64,000 nucleotides of DNA from Escallonia rubra (GCA_033065855.1 JAVXUO010003001.1:248001-312000); one strand, 5' to 3'. Numbered from the stretch's first letter, positions 24,127-35,968 are shown. Program-made: numbers and translations. Notes: generated by a model not told the origin, from the sequence alone.

Positions 24127-24918
24127 TAGGGATGGCAATAAGACCCGCAAGCGGCGGATCGTCGCCCCGTCCCGCTCCCATAGGAGCGGGTCTTTTTTAC
24201 TTTGATCGGACCACGGGGCGGGTATGGTTTTTCTTTAAAAAATTCACAGCGGGTTAGGGGCGGGTATGGCATTTAGTCCATCCGCCTCGCCCTGCGACCT
24301 GGTCCTGCCCCGGTATATTAACTCAATTAATCTTTCTATCTTAGCCGTCCATCCCACACATATATAAGATTTCCTTATCATCCATTCATCCCCACTCCCC
24401 AACCCTAATTTCCAAATTCCAATCACTCTCACCCTGCCGACAACAAGAGCAAGTGCCGTGGCGCCGCACTAGCCCTAATCTTCATCTGCCGACAAAGGTG
24501 CCGCGCCGTCGACTGACCTGCGACTTTGCACCGTGATGGCGTGATCGCTACCTTAACCTTTCTCTCCCTCTCCTTCGCACCTGCGACTGAACTTCTCTCC
24601 CTCTCGCATCTGTGACTGAACTTCTCTCCTGCGACTGAACTTCTCTCCCTTTCCTTCGCACCGTCGCTGCTGTGCTCGCTGCCATCTGAGCATATTGGGC
24701 TACCGTGATCTACTGCGAATTTCATGGTAAAAATGCAGGTTTGCCAAGTGCCAAAGCGGAGCGGGGCGAGGCGGGGATGGGTTTTCTAAAGCATTTTAGG
24801 GTCGGCTATGGATTTGCAATTGTATAACCCGGTGCGGGGCGGAGTGGAATTTCAAGGGTAGCGGGGCGGGTGTGGATCTTATAAGATCCGCATCCGACCC
24901 GCCTCATTGCCATCCTTA
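24127..24918. mobile_element. hAT-type non-autonomous element, 792 bp
   Basis: Ends TAGGGATGGCAATAAG and CTCATTGCCATCCTTA form terminal inverted repeats. A perfect 8-bp duplication TTTCCAAG flanks it (24119-24126 and 24919-24926). The first unit has the undisturbed equivalent TTTCCATGTAATATA. Subterminal GGGGCGGG-type repeats are inverted at the two ends. No transposase is encoded; the interior has a GC-rich stretch (24430-24720) with short frames only. Confidence 0.93.
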
Positions 24919-25927
24919 TTTCCAAGTAATATAGTGGGAATCATTCCCCAAACTCTTGTATTTTCTTGTTTGTTTGCTTCTAATATCGTCCAACTCGGGA
25001 AGTCGTTAGTTCCGTGACATTGAGCTCTTGCCCTATTGGATCTGGACCGAGCAGTGCAATTGCATATGGTAACTACTATATTGAGATAGTCTAATCCAAT
25101 CATAAAGGCCTCTACGGGTGGTAATTACTATTAAGGTAATTACTATATTAAGATAGTCTAATCCAATCATATAGGCCTCTATGAGGTGGTAATTACTATT
25201 GAGATAGTCTAATCTTATGATAAAGGTCTCTGTGAGGTCTAAGTAAAGCTAAACTTCCATACCCTTTGTGAATCAGCTTTTACTCTCTCAGAAACTGAAT
25301 CAGCTTTTACTCTCGCAGAAACTGACTTAAACTGACTTAAGTATTCGGTGGGTACCTCTTATAGGCATGGTAACTGTTATTTGTCTCGTGTTGTCCAGAT
25401 CTTTTTTGCCGTATTAGAAAGTCTTTCACATTTTTTTCGCAAAAGTGTTGAATAAATTTGTACACACAAATTTCAAAATTTTCGTTGTCTACAAAGATGT
25501 CAATAGTTAATTCTAATCTTCTTGCTCCTTAATGACTGAGCATTGATGTTGCTAAATGCGCTACTAATTCAAAATTATTCATCGCCTTGTCAAACAATTG
25601 TTTATTCATTGCCTTGTCAAACAATTGTTCGCTTGGAAAAGATACTGAATGTATACTCGAAAGAATATATTATCAATTGGTGAAATGCCAATCAATTATC
25701 CGAAATCTTCACTTTCTGTTTATAAAAAAAGTGACTCATGAGGGAAAGAGAGTTGGGGTGTATTATAAATTTTGTGAAGGCTAGTTATGTGACAAATGAT
25801 ATTTATGTGGAAAAAGGATATCAATCCAAAGTTAAAAAAACACCTAAATTTTGTTAAAAACCCTTAACTCAAAAGGGCAGTATTAAGGAAACGCTTAAAA
25901 GAGTATTACGAGGAAAAAAAGGTTTAG

Positions 25928-25929
<2 letters not shown>

Positions 25930-25979
<50 letters not shown>
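25930..25979. repeat. (AT)n microsatellite
   Basis: About 25 AT units, roughly 50 bases upstream of the TATA box of the F-box pseudogene. Copy 1 and the first local unit lack this expansion. Confidence 0.95.
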
Positions 25980-25982
<3 letters not shown>

Positions 25983-26027
25983 GACTCTTTATATTACGAG
26001 GAAAAAAAGGTGGAGTTAATCAACCCT

Positions 26028-26035
26028 ATATATAG
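26028..26035 (+). promoter_or_regulatory. TATA box of the F-box pseudogene
   Basis: TATATATA, 45 bases before the ATG at 26073, in the same context (AGGATAGATACAGATC) as in copy 1. Confidence 0.55.
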
Positions 26036-26072
26036 GATAGATACAGATCACAGGGTGCAATCAGGCACAAAA

Positions 26073-27426
26073 ATGGCGCCTCCGCCTCTCAAGAAACTAA
26101 GAACTACCGGCCAAGATGAAGAAGAAGAAGAGGGCTCCCTCGCTGACAGGCTGAGCGCATTGCCGGATACCCTTCTCGGTCGCATCCTCTCGCTGATGAT
26201 GGATGCAAAGTACGCAGTGCAAACATGTGTGCTGTCGAAAACATACAGGGATCTATGGAAAAACAATCTCCTCACTCTCGTCTTCCGCAGCGATTCTTTT
26301 CGCACGTTGGGTTCCTTCGACAAGTTCGTATCTCACGTTCTGTCTCACCGCGATCACTCCATTGACGTTTCTTTGCTCGCTTACTCCCGCAGAGGACGGG
26401 TCTGGTCGCGCCCTTTCAACAGAATCACGAGGTACGCAGTGCGCATAACGTCCATCACCTGAACCTTTCTGCTACTAACAAGACAGGTGTTTTGCCACCC
26501 GATCTTTTCAGCTCCAAAACCCTAAAAACCCTTCGTATTCACCACAGAGACAGGCGTTGGACTGCTCTTGTCGTACCAGATTCTTTCGTTTTGCCAAGTT
26601 TAACAACACTCAATCTCGAGTACGTCTCGTTTCAGAGTGGGGATAGTACCTCGTGTGTACTGTCCCTTTCTGGTTGTAGAAGCTTGAAGAGTCTAAGCCT
26701 CGTTCACTGCAACATAAGTCCCTTTGAGACTTTTCGCGTCCACTGCCCTCCTCAGCTCTTGAACCTCACAATCAAGAGAGATTGTGATTGCCCTAGTCCT
26801 TGTACGGTTATGGTAACAGCACCGAACCTCACAAATTACCACTACACAGGTCCCCTTGATACGGGAATCAAGTTTGAGGATATGCCTTCTCTGGAGAGTG
26901 TAAGAATATTTGGCACTTTAATGCACAAGCCAACCACAAACGAGAATTGGGTGGAAGCTGCTCGAATTTGTCTAAAAATGCTTTTGATGTTTCGCCATGC
27001 AAAATTAATCACTCTCTCGGAGGAAACGGTTCTTGAGGTGAGCAGTCATGTCATTTGCCAGTTATTTAATCTAATTTTGATATGGTGTTATCCTGGTCTG
27101 AATTGTTGCTTTGATATAGGGCCATATTCTGTTTTCACAGTTTATTGTTATGATTATGTTTCGTTTTTTTTCTAAACTTCGGAGGGACTTTCTTTGTTGT
27201 GAATATCCTTTTTTCACATAAAAAATATGCATTGTTCGATTTTGTTGTTTGTCTCAAGGTGCTTTCCAAGTTCAGACTAGAGGAAATAAGCTCGCCTTTC
27301 ACCAATCTGAAGTCTTTAAAGCTGTGTTCTTTACCAAGAGATTACAACTCAAAATTGCTTGACCGCATCACGACCTTCTTACTAGGAGCCTCTCCTGGCG
27401 CAGCAGTTACTGTGGAAGCCACTTAG
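26073..27426 (+). pseudogene. F-box/LRR/FBD gene, second copy, frameshifted
   Basis: Duplicate of the gene at 16437. Exons 26073-27037 and 27259-27426 keep the same splice sites. A one-base deletion near 26439-26443 (GCACTCTCGCATAAC in copy 1, GCAGTGCGCATAAC here) shifts the frame and gives a TGA at 26460-26462, right after the F-box region; the rest continues in another frame from about 26464. The translated part would be 129 codons: the F-box without leucine-rich repeats. The second exon then ends at TAG (27424-27426) just at its donor. F-box residues are intact (SALPDTLLGRILSL), so a truncated F-box-only protein is conceivable, but a pseudogene is the simpler reading. Confidence 0.85.
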
Positions 27427-29545
27427 GTACCAATATGCCGCTCCTTTTCATGAATTTATTCTCATTTTGTTCTGAATTGAAGTAGTTAATTTGTCTATCC
27501 TGTTAATAAGGTGCATTTTAACCCGGCATAGAAGTCAAAATCATGAACTTAAGCTTCTCCCGGAAAGCTGTAACTAGGCTCTGTCTGCTCTTTGGTTTTT
27601 GTTTGTCTCGTCAAGTACACTGTCATAGTAATAACATTTATGTTTCTTTTCACATACAATTAAGGTGTGTTGAATCACGGTCATTCTTGAAGAAATGCTT
27701 GTTCTCACAATTAGGCCATATCTCCCTCTCTTTTCTTTTATAAATCAGGTGAAAATCAGTTAGTTATCCTAATATGTTTGCTGATTTATGCTGGGATTCA
27801 TTTTGTATATCTATTGGTAGTTGACATACAACAAACAGTTCTGTGTGGGATAACCATAATGAAGGTATGTTGAATTCGTAACTCTATGGACCTGAAAGAA
27901 ATTGTTCAAATTCAACCAGTAGTAACTAGTAATGAGAGGCATTGCTGTATGGGCGGAATTTTCCTTGAAATCCTAAACGACTAGCACGGACTGAAGTGAT
28001 TCCGGTCTTATGGCAACCACTCTATGGTAGTCTTTAAGTCCTTAAAGCTTTGTGAGTGAAACGTAAGAATTGGAAGAGCACCTGCTTGCCTATAGAAGAG
28101 CCTGCAGTTCTGAGAATGATGAATAGCTTGAAATCTCAAAGATCTTAATAGTCGATTCGATGATTTGGATGACCAAAATAATCCAAACGATCTGATGATG
28201 CAAACAATAAAGAGTTCAATGCTATGATTCCTGAACTTCATCAGCTATTCAGCTTGTTTCCCTTTTCCAGGTTAATTATAGTCCATTGGAGGCTTTGCAG
28301 AACGTGGATTTCAGATTGAAGGACTTGCAGACTTGTAGAGCCACCCAGATATCTAAAAGAGCTATACATCACTAGTTTAGCGCATTATTGAATTATGTTC
28401 ATAGAAGTCACGTTAGGTCCTAGTTTAAAGCGACTTCTTTTTTTGAGTATTACTACTCTGAGCTTGAGAAAGGAAAACTTTGTCATTCACATTCTGCTGT
28501 ACATTATGATATTTTCATGGAAGAGTTGCTTTGGAAGTCCAAATGCTTGTGGACAATGGATTATGTACCTAGCTAGTTATGCAGAGGCAAAACCCCCCCT
28601 CCCCTTCCCTCGCCCAAAAGAAAATTTCAAAAGGAGTAGGTATTGGCTGCGTTTTAGTACCATCACCTAACTTGAATCATGCTAAGTTCAAACAAATACT
28701 TGATCACTTCTCCATGACCATGAGAGCCCAAATCTGCAATGGCCATGGAATGGAATGGCAACCGTTAAAAGCTGTACTCCGAAATGACAAGATTACTTTT
28801 TAGAGTCAGTGCAGTCGTTGAACTTCAAAAAGTTGAGAGAATCCTTGTTGAGATTGAGTACACACACAAATATTTGGCATCAATGTTGTTATGATAAAAT
28901 GAAGCTAGAAATTGTTTGTTGCTAACGTTATCGTGAGGCCTTCAAAGGCAACCCCGGTAAAAAATGAACGATGGCTCCTCTGCTTATGATTTGGAAGAAT
29001 TTATTTTATTGTCGTGATATTATCATGTAACAGATATGGTCGGATCAAAACAAGAATAAAAAAAGAGGAACACGTGATATTATTTTCTTTCTTAACCATC
29101 AAGATTTATCGAGCTTTTTTTCGAGTTATTTTTTATGTCGCTTAGATAAGATTAACTAATCAGACAACTTCAAAATCTTTTAGGTAATTTTTGACCAGAT
29201 TTTTAAAAAATCAATCAAGTCCGGCATAGAACATATGTTCTCCTGCAAATATACTCTCTGCTTTTGTAACTAATTTCTCCTCATCGTTCATGTACAATAT
29301 TAGTTTTTTAACCCGTGCGTTGCATATGGAAATAAATTTTAACAGAAAATTAGAATTAAAAAATCTTATGTAAAAGAACTACTCTAGGAGCAAAGATGAG
29401 AGAGATAATATGAGATTTGAATTTTGATTTTCAGTTAGGATATGAAATTACCCTGATTGAGGGGATAATGATTAAGAGATACTATATGAATCAATTTTAA
29501 AAGAGAGTAAACAATAATGGCCTAGGTTGAAAGTTTTAACCGTAC
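27427..29545. other. Downstream part of copy 2, then AT-rich intergenic DNA
   Basis: Up to about 28950 this aligns with the region downstream of F-box gene 1, with an extra segment near 28620-28855. Beyond 28990 the sequence is AT-rich. At about 29305 it contains TTTTTTAACCCGTGCGTTGCA, resembling a common plant repeat end, without a matching partner that I can find. Confidence 0.5.
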
Positions 29546-29553
29546 ACAAAGTA

Positions 29554-29798
29554 GGAAAAAATTTGGCTGCTACCCCGGTTGAATGAATCTTCCTCCTACC
29601 ATTTATATAACGACAATCAATCGTCTCTAAATGTTTCTAGTGGCTTTTATTTAGTGAAACTAAAAAAGTGCTGCTAATAATTATTGCTGAAAGTGTTAAA
29701 AGAAAAGTCACTAGAAGCATTTAGCGACTATTAATTGTCACTACATACGGGGTTGAAAGAAGATTCCTACAACCCGGGTAGGAGCTAAAGTTTGTTCC
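29554..29798. mobile_element. Hairpin (fold-back) MITE, 245 bp
   Basis: The two halves are imperfect inverted repeats over nearly the whole length: GGAAAAAATTTGGCTGCTAC at the left, and GGAACAAACTTTAGCTCCTAC as the reverse complement of the right end. A perfect 8-bp duplication ACAAAGTA flanks it at 29546-29553 and 29799-29806; a 9-bp reading CACAAAGTA is also possible. Eight would suggest hAT, nine Mutator. A transcript would fold into a long hairpin. Confidence 0.88.
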
Positions 29799-29806
29799 AC
29801 AAAGTA

Positions 29807-30313
29807 TTGTATATTGAAAAGAGAAGAGAATATTTGTGTCAAATAATTAGCATTTCTTATATGACACGTGACAAGCGGAGAGAACTTGATTTTGGGCAAA
29901 TTGTTTGGGAATAATTGTGGAATAAGATATAAATTAGATTAATGAGATAATAATAATTATAGAAACTTGATTAAGGTGCAATTATTACAAATTACTTTTG
30001 AAATTTAAATTTAAACTGATAAGAAAATTTTTAAATGATTGGAAAGAGATAACTGAATTCAAAAATTAAAGTGATAATGGTAAGTAATTAAAGTTAGTTT
30101 ATATAATAATAAATTAAATCCACATGACGAAAAGAGAGAATGTCCACGTAGGCGGTGAAGTGTCAACATTCTCTTAATTTCGACTTTCATATATATATAA
30201 TTAGATTTGCTCCGTTAAAAAAAATGTATATATATATGTAGCTCCGTTAAAAAAAATGATAATTTACCGTTCGCTACATTATGTAGCAGACAGTGCTAGC
30301 ACTCGGATCAGCT

Positions 30314-30352
<39 letters not shown>

Positions 30353-30495
30353 CGATAAAGAAAAGGAACAGTAAAAAGGGCCAACAAGGAGTTGGATGTT
30401 TGAAATCAAGGTTAGTAATGGCCGATTGGAGGCAATAACAGCAAACGGTTTCTTTCTCCATGACAACAAAGTGTTTTTCTTTTCCGTAAATTGGT
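29807..30495. other. Upstream region of the SAP-domain gene
   Basis: AT-rich sequence with (AT)n runs at about 30317-30350 and a short direct repeat of GCTCCGTTAAAAAAAATG (30208 and 30241). A small upstream ATG at 30496 (five codons, MVGHG) overlaps the main start. Confidence 0.5.
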
Positions 30496-30506
30496 AATGG
30501 TTGGCC

Positions 30507-33500
30507 ATGGCTGAGAAGAAAGGTCAAAAACGCACTTTCATTTCAATCTCCTCTTCTTCTGAGCAAGACGAAGAGGAAGAACAAAGCCAATCGGAATACG
30601 ACGGCGTAGAGGATAGTATCGGCACTTCAACTTCGTGGTATGCAGAAAGTATTGCTTGTAATGCTAATTTTCTAAATTTATGATGAACGATTATTAGCAA
30701 TTTATTCGATCATGGCGAAATGCCATCTATTGCGATGATTTTGATTGTCAGCGATGATGATGATGATGATGATGATGATGAGAGTCAATCGGACGGTCAG
30801 GAATGTGAGGTGGATGAATCTTCCGATTATGATGATGGTAACGGCGACGTCCAGTCTGTATGTGACAGAATAATTGGCCTCCTCAGAGGTTAGGGTTTGA
30901 TCATGCAATAGATAGAATAGAAGAGATTATTTCGGCGGTAGCATTCAATTTTATGATTTATGGATGGAGAAAAGTGTAATCATTAAACCACCTTTAGAAT
31001 GACTTGAATGGCGCTTTGGTAGTCCTGATGAACCTTTTTTTTTGGTGATCAGTAGTCCTGATAATTATAGATGTCAATGTAGCTTACTGCATAGGATCTT
31101 CTACCCTTGTTTAGGCTGCAGACTTCTGTACAGGTATCATGCCATAAGAAGAAGAAAGTGGGCAATGGGAACTGTCTTTCTTCAACATCATTTTGTGGCA
31201 AATCTTGTTGTGCGTCAAATATCGCGTTTTTTTATCATTGTTTATAACTTTTTGTTTCGTCATCCAAGGTTTCTGAATGAAATGGAAGTGTACTTCTCCT
31301 TTTATTATGTTCCTAGTCAACGTTTTTAGCATACGGCTGGATGATATTCTTGGTCCATATAGCATTTGAGTTGATAGAACTCTTCCCTTAACAATCTTTT
31401 GTTCCCCGTATGGAGCCACCATCGCACCAATTGAACGTTAATGTACCTTTTATGCTTCGCCCAGACAGATAAAAACAAATATGAAAATATTACCTTACGA
31501 CATTCGGGGATGGATGTAGACCCATTGGGCTGGAAACTATAGCTTTTCGGTTTTGAGTTCTGAAAATGCAATGCCATGGAGTATAACATGCTGCTCTATG
31601 TGTTCTACAGAAGGGAGTGATTTACGAGAACTAAATTTAGCTGAATGTAAAGCTTATCTGCGGAAGCACGGATTGAGATTATCAGGGGCCAAAGCAGAGT
31701 GCATACAAAGGATCAAAGAGCATTGGAGGTGAGTTGTTTTTGCAACAATAAAGTGGATGCACCCTCGAGATAATGTATTTAGGAGTATTTTACTATTGTG
31801 AGTCTGTGACTGAGTAATTGCTAGAAAGTACCTGAGGAAATTCTTGTTGAAACAAGGTTACAAAAGGAGAAAACCAATGGAGTGGGGCGCAAACATCTAG
31901 GGCGTGCTAGCCCTCTAGTAAATGATGTTCCTGAGTTGCCCATGCCACAAATCTGTTGGTTTTGGCTGAACATACCGTCAACAAGTGATCTATGACTGTT
32001 GTGGAGACCACTGCTTCTTGTCCTCCTTCCAAACTAGATTTCTATGGATGCTAATTCATAAGTGCTCCGTCAGTTACTCCTTTAGGATGACGTAGAATCT
32101 TTTCAAATTAGTTTCCCATCTTCTCAATACACTTCTAGACATTTGACTACATGCAACCTTTGAAGAACCATTTTCTCGAGTTACTGAAGAAATATCAATT
32201 TGTAGTCGGAAATTGGATGAAGTTGTAACTAACTTAGATGCCTATTTCATGCATAAATCTAGTACAAGGGATGACAATGGGTGGGTGATTAGGGGTCCCT
32301 CCCCGCCCCTAATCGTGGGTATATGATGGTGCTATTCAGGGCTCGGATGGAGCCCTAACACTTTTCAGGTGCCCCAATCCTGTCTAGCACAGAGTAAGGT
32401 CTCTAATTATTTTCCTTATATAGAAAATGCCTTTGGATTCATAATGGTTAGTGCTTAAGTAATTCTCTCTCGCATTGTTTCACATCAGCACCATATCTGT
32501 TGTTACCTATCAAAATAGAGAAATTTTCAGAGGAAAAACCAAGGTGGGCATTGATGGCTGCCAGTATCTACCCTGTGGCAATCCTTAGATTATATCACCA
32601 GAAGTTTTCCCGTGGAGGTCCTTGTTCCTTCAATTTTTGTTGTCGTAATCCACATTTTGTGTACTGAGGTTTTACATGCTATGCTATGAAGAAACCGTAT
32701 TCAGAAGGGTTTTAGGTTAATCTATTCTCCCTTAGATTATAATAGGTTCTACTTGTTCCCACCAGACAATTGCCAACAATGACTCTTGTATCTCATTTTG
32801 ATGACTATTCTATTTTGGTTTGTCGACTCCTCTCAGTGTACTACACTTATCTTTGTATAGGACCATTGAACAAATGATTATAAACTCAAATTCTATGTGT
32901 ATTCTTTTTTGCTATCCAGTTTCAGCATGAAACAGAAAAACTGAGTCAAAAGCGTTCTTGAGCAAGTGTGCATAAGATGGACAGAGCCGCAAGTAATACA
33001 AAAATGTTATCCAGAAAGGATTTTAGGGGAAACTCCTAACTCTTTTCTTCCCCTGCTATGTAGAAGGCTCCTCTAGCCTTATCACCTTTAAGTCCAATAG
33101 GGATACTACAACTAATGGATGTTGAAATCATCACGTGTACAGGTACCCCAAAGTCTTGATAGATGATAAATTGATAATGTATTTATATTCTCATAACTCA
33201 TAAGCGTACTTATATTCCAGATCATTATAAAGAAAAGCTAAGATGACCACATGTCATCTTAGTTGTGTGGTCATCGAATTCTGTTAATATATTAGTATAT
33301 TGTGGCTCTCTCTCATTATACACTCTGATATCTTGTATTCCTGCTTCTCTCAATTTATCCTAGCTTTGGATCCTTTGCTTTGTGTTTTCAGGTTGAATTA
33401 TCTGAAGGCTTATGATTTCAAATTCTTGCGATATAGAATTATACATGCATGTCAGCTTAAATTGTATGGATCTAACATTCTCACTGTAAAAAGTGGGGGG

Positions 33501-35968
33501 GGGGGGGGGGGGGGTTCTGGTTTTGCATACCTCTCATATCGAAGTTGGCAAATGTGACTGGTATCTTCCATATCAGAACTCAATGTACACCGAAGTGAAC
33601 TCTGGATCCATTGTGTTTAGGGTGAAATAGTTTCTTCAATTTGTTTTTATAGCTCTTCACTCCCTGTTTGCTGAAATGTCCCTTTACTCAGGATAAAACA
33701 TGGAAACGGTGAGAAACTTTATCCCCCATCATCCTTTACCGTCAATTGTACTGGTACAATTTTTTTCCTGGGTGCACATCTTCGTTCTCTTCAGCATGGG
33801 TGACAATTTGACCTCTTGTTTGTTCATGCAGGTGATGTCTGTAAAGGAGATACCGTGATGTTTACGCAGGAAGTATATCAAAAGTGACAACTTATTACTG
33901 TTCTTCTTTTAGTGTAAACTTTTCATGGCTTGAGTTGTGAATGATGTAGTTTCAAACAGGTTCGACAAAGTAACAAGAAGGGGATGTCTTATAGGGAAGA
34001 GAAGTATTGCTGGGAGGATAGTGAAGGAAAGTTACGGCGCTGATAAACAACAGCATACATTCACAGTAAGGCTGGGTAAGGTTAAGGGATATTGTTTTCG
34101 TGGTTCATTTTTGAGACAGCTATGGCCTAGAAATAGTGTAATGCATTTTCGCTCTAGGATATTTGCTGTCCAAGTTATGTCTCCTAACTTTTTGTTCTTT
34201 TGTGCCCCTAGCTGTTTTAGAATCTGCTGTAGATATGGTATGATATTTCTCTCCAACCTGTTTGTGATTTACAAGGTTGAAGTACTGTGGAGCAGGGGGG
34301 TTAACGTATTGCCTCCACTATTTCCTTTGCTCGTGAAGGGCCGTAATCTCTATAAGCTGAGGACTTTCAGACAGGTAAGTTCACATCTCATTCATTAGCT
34401 GATGCATGGTTATTAAAGGCGCAAAGGGTCCCTGGAGCCTAGACGCAAGGCTTAGGCGCGTGCCTTTTCGAAGTGAGGCGCAAAATAAGAAAATATAGAT
34501 ATTAGTGCATTAAACTTATAAAATCACGTCAAAAAAATCAAAACACGGCAATCTAATAAACTTTCAACACTAGAGAAAAGTTTAAAATCCAATGAGAAGT
34601 ATAAATCCTAAGTGAACATGACAACGTCATCCTCATTATCAAGGAGGGCTAAGGCAACAATCTTTTCTTTAAAAGGGAATCATAGACTTCAATTCTGGTA
34701 GAGATTTCTCTTCAATTTCATCTTCTTTGTCTACAAGGTGAAGTGAAGGAGTAGATTTACTTGAAAGAGAACAACAATTAGCGACGGGGCGCTAGCACAA
34801 TGAACAACAAGAGAATTGATTGATTGAGAATTGGGGTTTTAGGTTTTTTTTGTGGTTTAGATATTGCTTTATTATATTCTGAAACAAAGAATCAAAGACA
34901 ATGAATAGTTGAGATGATGCCGCGATGCAAAAATCAAAGATTAGGATTTTTGGGATTTTTTTTTCGCCCCTCTACCATCGCCTTGCGCTTGTGCGCCTAG
35001 ATGCGGGCCTTTTTGAAGGGGCTACACCTAGCCTCGGTGCGCCTTTTTGATAACAATGAGATGATGAAACACAATGTTTGGCATATCCTCGTCAATGATC
35101 CAGTACTGAATTACTTGCGTGTTTTTGGCTTCCATCCCCTTCAGCGTTGGAAGAATGAAGCAGAAAGATCAAAAGTTCTTGCAGAGAAACATAAACGGGG
35201 TGCGGCAGCAAGATATGTGAGAGGATTGAAGAAGAAACGGAAAAAATTGTCTACCTATTCAGGTATGATCCCGGGGTTGGTGGGTGTGTGTGTGTGGGGG
35301 GGGGGGGGGGGGGGGGTAGAGATATGTGCTCAGCTCACGCTTCTATCCTGCTTATCTCTTTTTTCTTGCGGTTGAGTTCTGGTTTACCTCTTCCCTTGTG
35401 ATCATAATCAGCTGCAAAGCATCAGAAACATTCTCGTTATAAACCATCTAGAACGAAGCAGACAACAGAGAGGCATGGAGAGAACTATGCTGACAGGCGT
35501 GAAAAACGTGCAGTAAGAAATGCAACACCAAAAGCTCGACATCAGAAGCCTGTTCAGGCCAGACAAAATAAAACGAAGCAGAGTAGAAATTCAAGAGCCA
35601 GTACATCTTATACGAGGCATGAAAATTTGGCCCGTCCGCTTGAAGGTAGAGATCCCACATTCCACCCATATTCTCATCCTTCCCAAGCCGTTGGGGAATT
35701 TTACCGTCAAAGAGCACCACTGGGTTCTCCTTCATTACCGATGAGCCTGCCACATTTTAGGCCTTGGGCAGACTCGTACATTATGCCCTCGTCAGAAAGT
35801 CGAGGATTCAACCACAGTTCTTATCCCCATTATGCTTATCCTAATCCCTACTATGAAGCTGAGTCAAGGAACTTTAACCGCTTTCCTGAGTTTATGAACC
35901 CCTACAATCCGCTTTACCCATATTCCTCTCAAACAGAGACATTTGATCAGAGGAAGTATGGACTTTAG
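30507..35968 (+). CDS. SAP-domain protein (CCCH protein 62-like), 9 exons
   Basis: Exons: 30507-30637, 30752-30888, 31611-31728, 33692-33753, 33832-33883, 33960-34065, 34276-34374, 35145-35262, 35412-35968; all GT-AG and in frame, 459 aa. An acidic, Ser-rich N-terminus with an Asp9 run (residues 45-53) precedes a SAP motif at about 92-129 (ELNLAECKAYLRKHGLRLSG...RIKEHWR), a fold that binds AT-rich or scaffold-attached DNA. A conserved middle block follows (VNCTGDVCKGDTVMF, GRIVKESYG, LPPLFPLLVKGRNLYKLRTF), then a basic stretch and a Tyr/Pro-rich tail. I recall plant relatives being named zinc finger CCCH domain-containing protein 62, but no C-x8-C-x5-C-x3-H finger is visible in this model. 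Nuclear location is inferred. The true function is unknown. Confidence 0.88.
33495..33514 (+). repeat. Poly-G run (20 G) in intron 3 of the SAP gene
   Basis: Uninterrupted G tract on the coding strand, about 180 bases upstream of the exon 4 acceptor. Its length may vary or be a sequencing uncertainty. Confidence 0.9.
34404..35065. mobile_element. hAT-like MITE in intron 7 of the SAP gene
   Basis: The left end GGTTATTAAAGGCGCA and right end GTGCGCCTTTTTGATAAC are imperfect inverted repeats, followed inward by more GGCGC-rich inverted sequence (CTAGACGCAAGGC, GCCTTGCGC). This pattern is common in plant hAT MITEs. I could not identify a clean target-site duplication, so the ends are approximate. 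The element sits wholly inside the intron, and the flanking splice sites are intact. Confidence 0.6.
35296..35316 (+). repeat. Poly-G run (21 G) in intron 8 of the SAP gene
   Basis: Preceded by a short GT run, about 33 bases after the exon 8 donor. Confidence 0.9.

Larger units (their letters stand above)
24084..25990. repeat. Local tandem duplication, second unit
   Basis: Starts GGACAATCCTAGACAACTC, a motif internal to the solo LTR (19728), then repeats the LTR end and the upstream region. It is interrupted by the hAT element at 24127-24918 and leads directly into the promoter of the F-box pseudogene. Small extra duplications occur inside it (about 25270-25340 and 25565-25630). Confidence 0.8.

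Noticed and set aside
34404-35065. Search for a target-site duplication around the intron 7 element of the SAP gene
   Set aside because: Candidate 8-base pairs (GATGCATG and AATGAGAT, or shifted versions) do not match, so the ends are given as approximate only.
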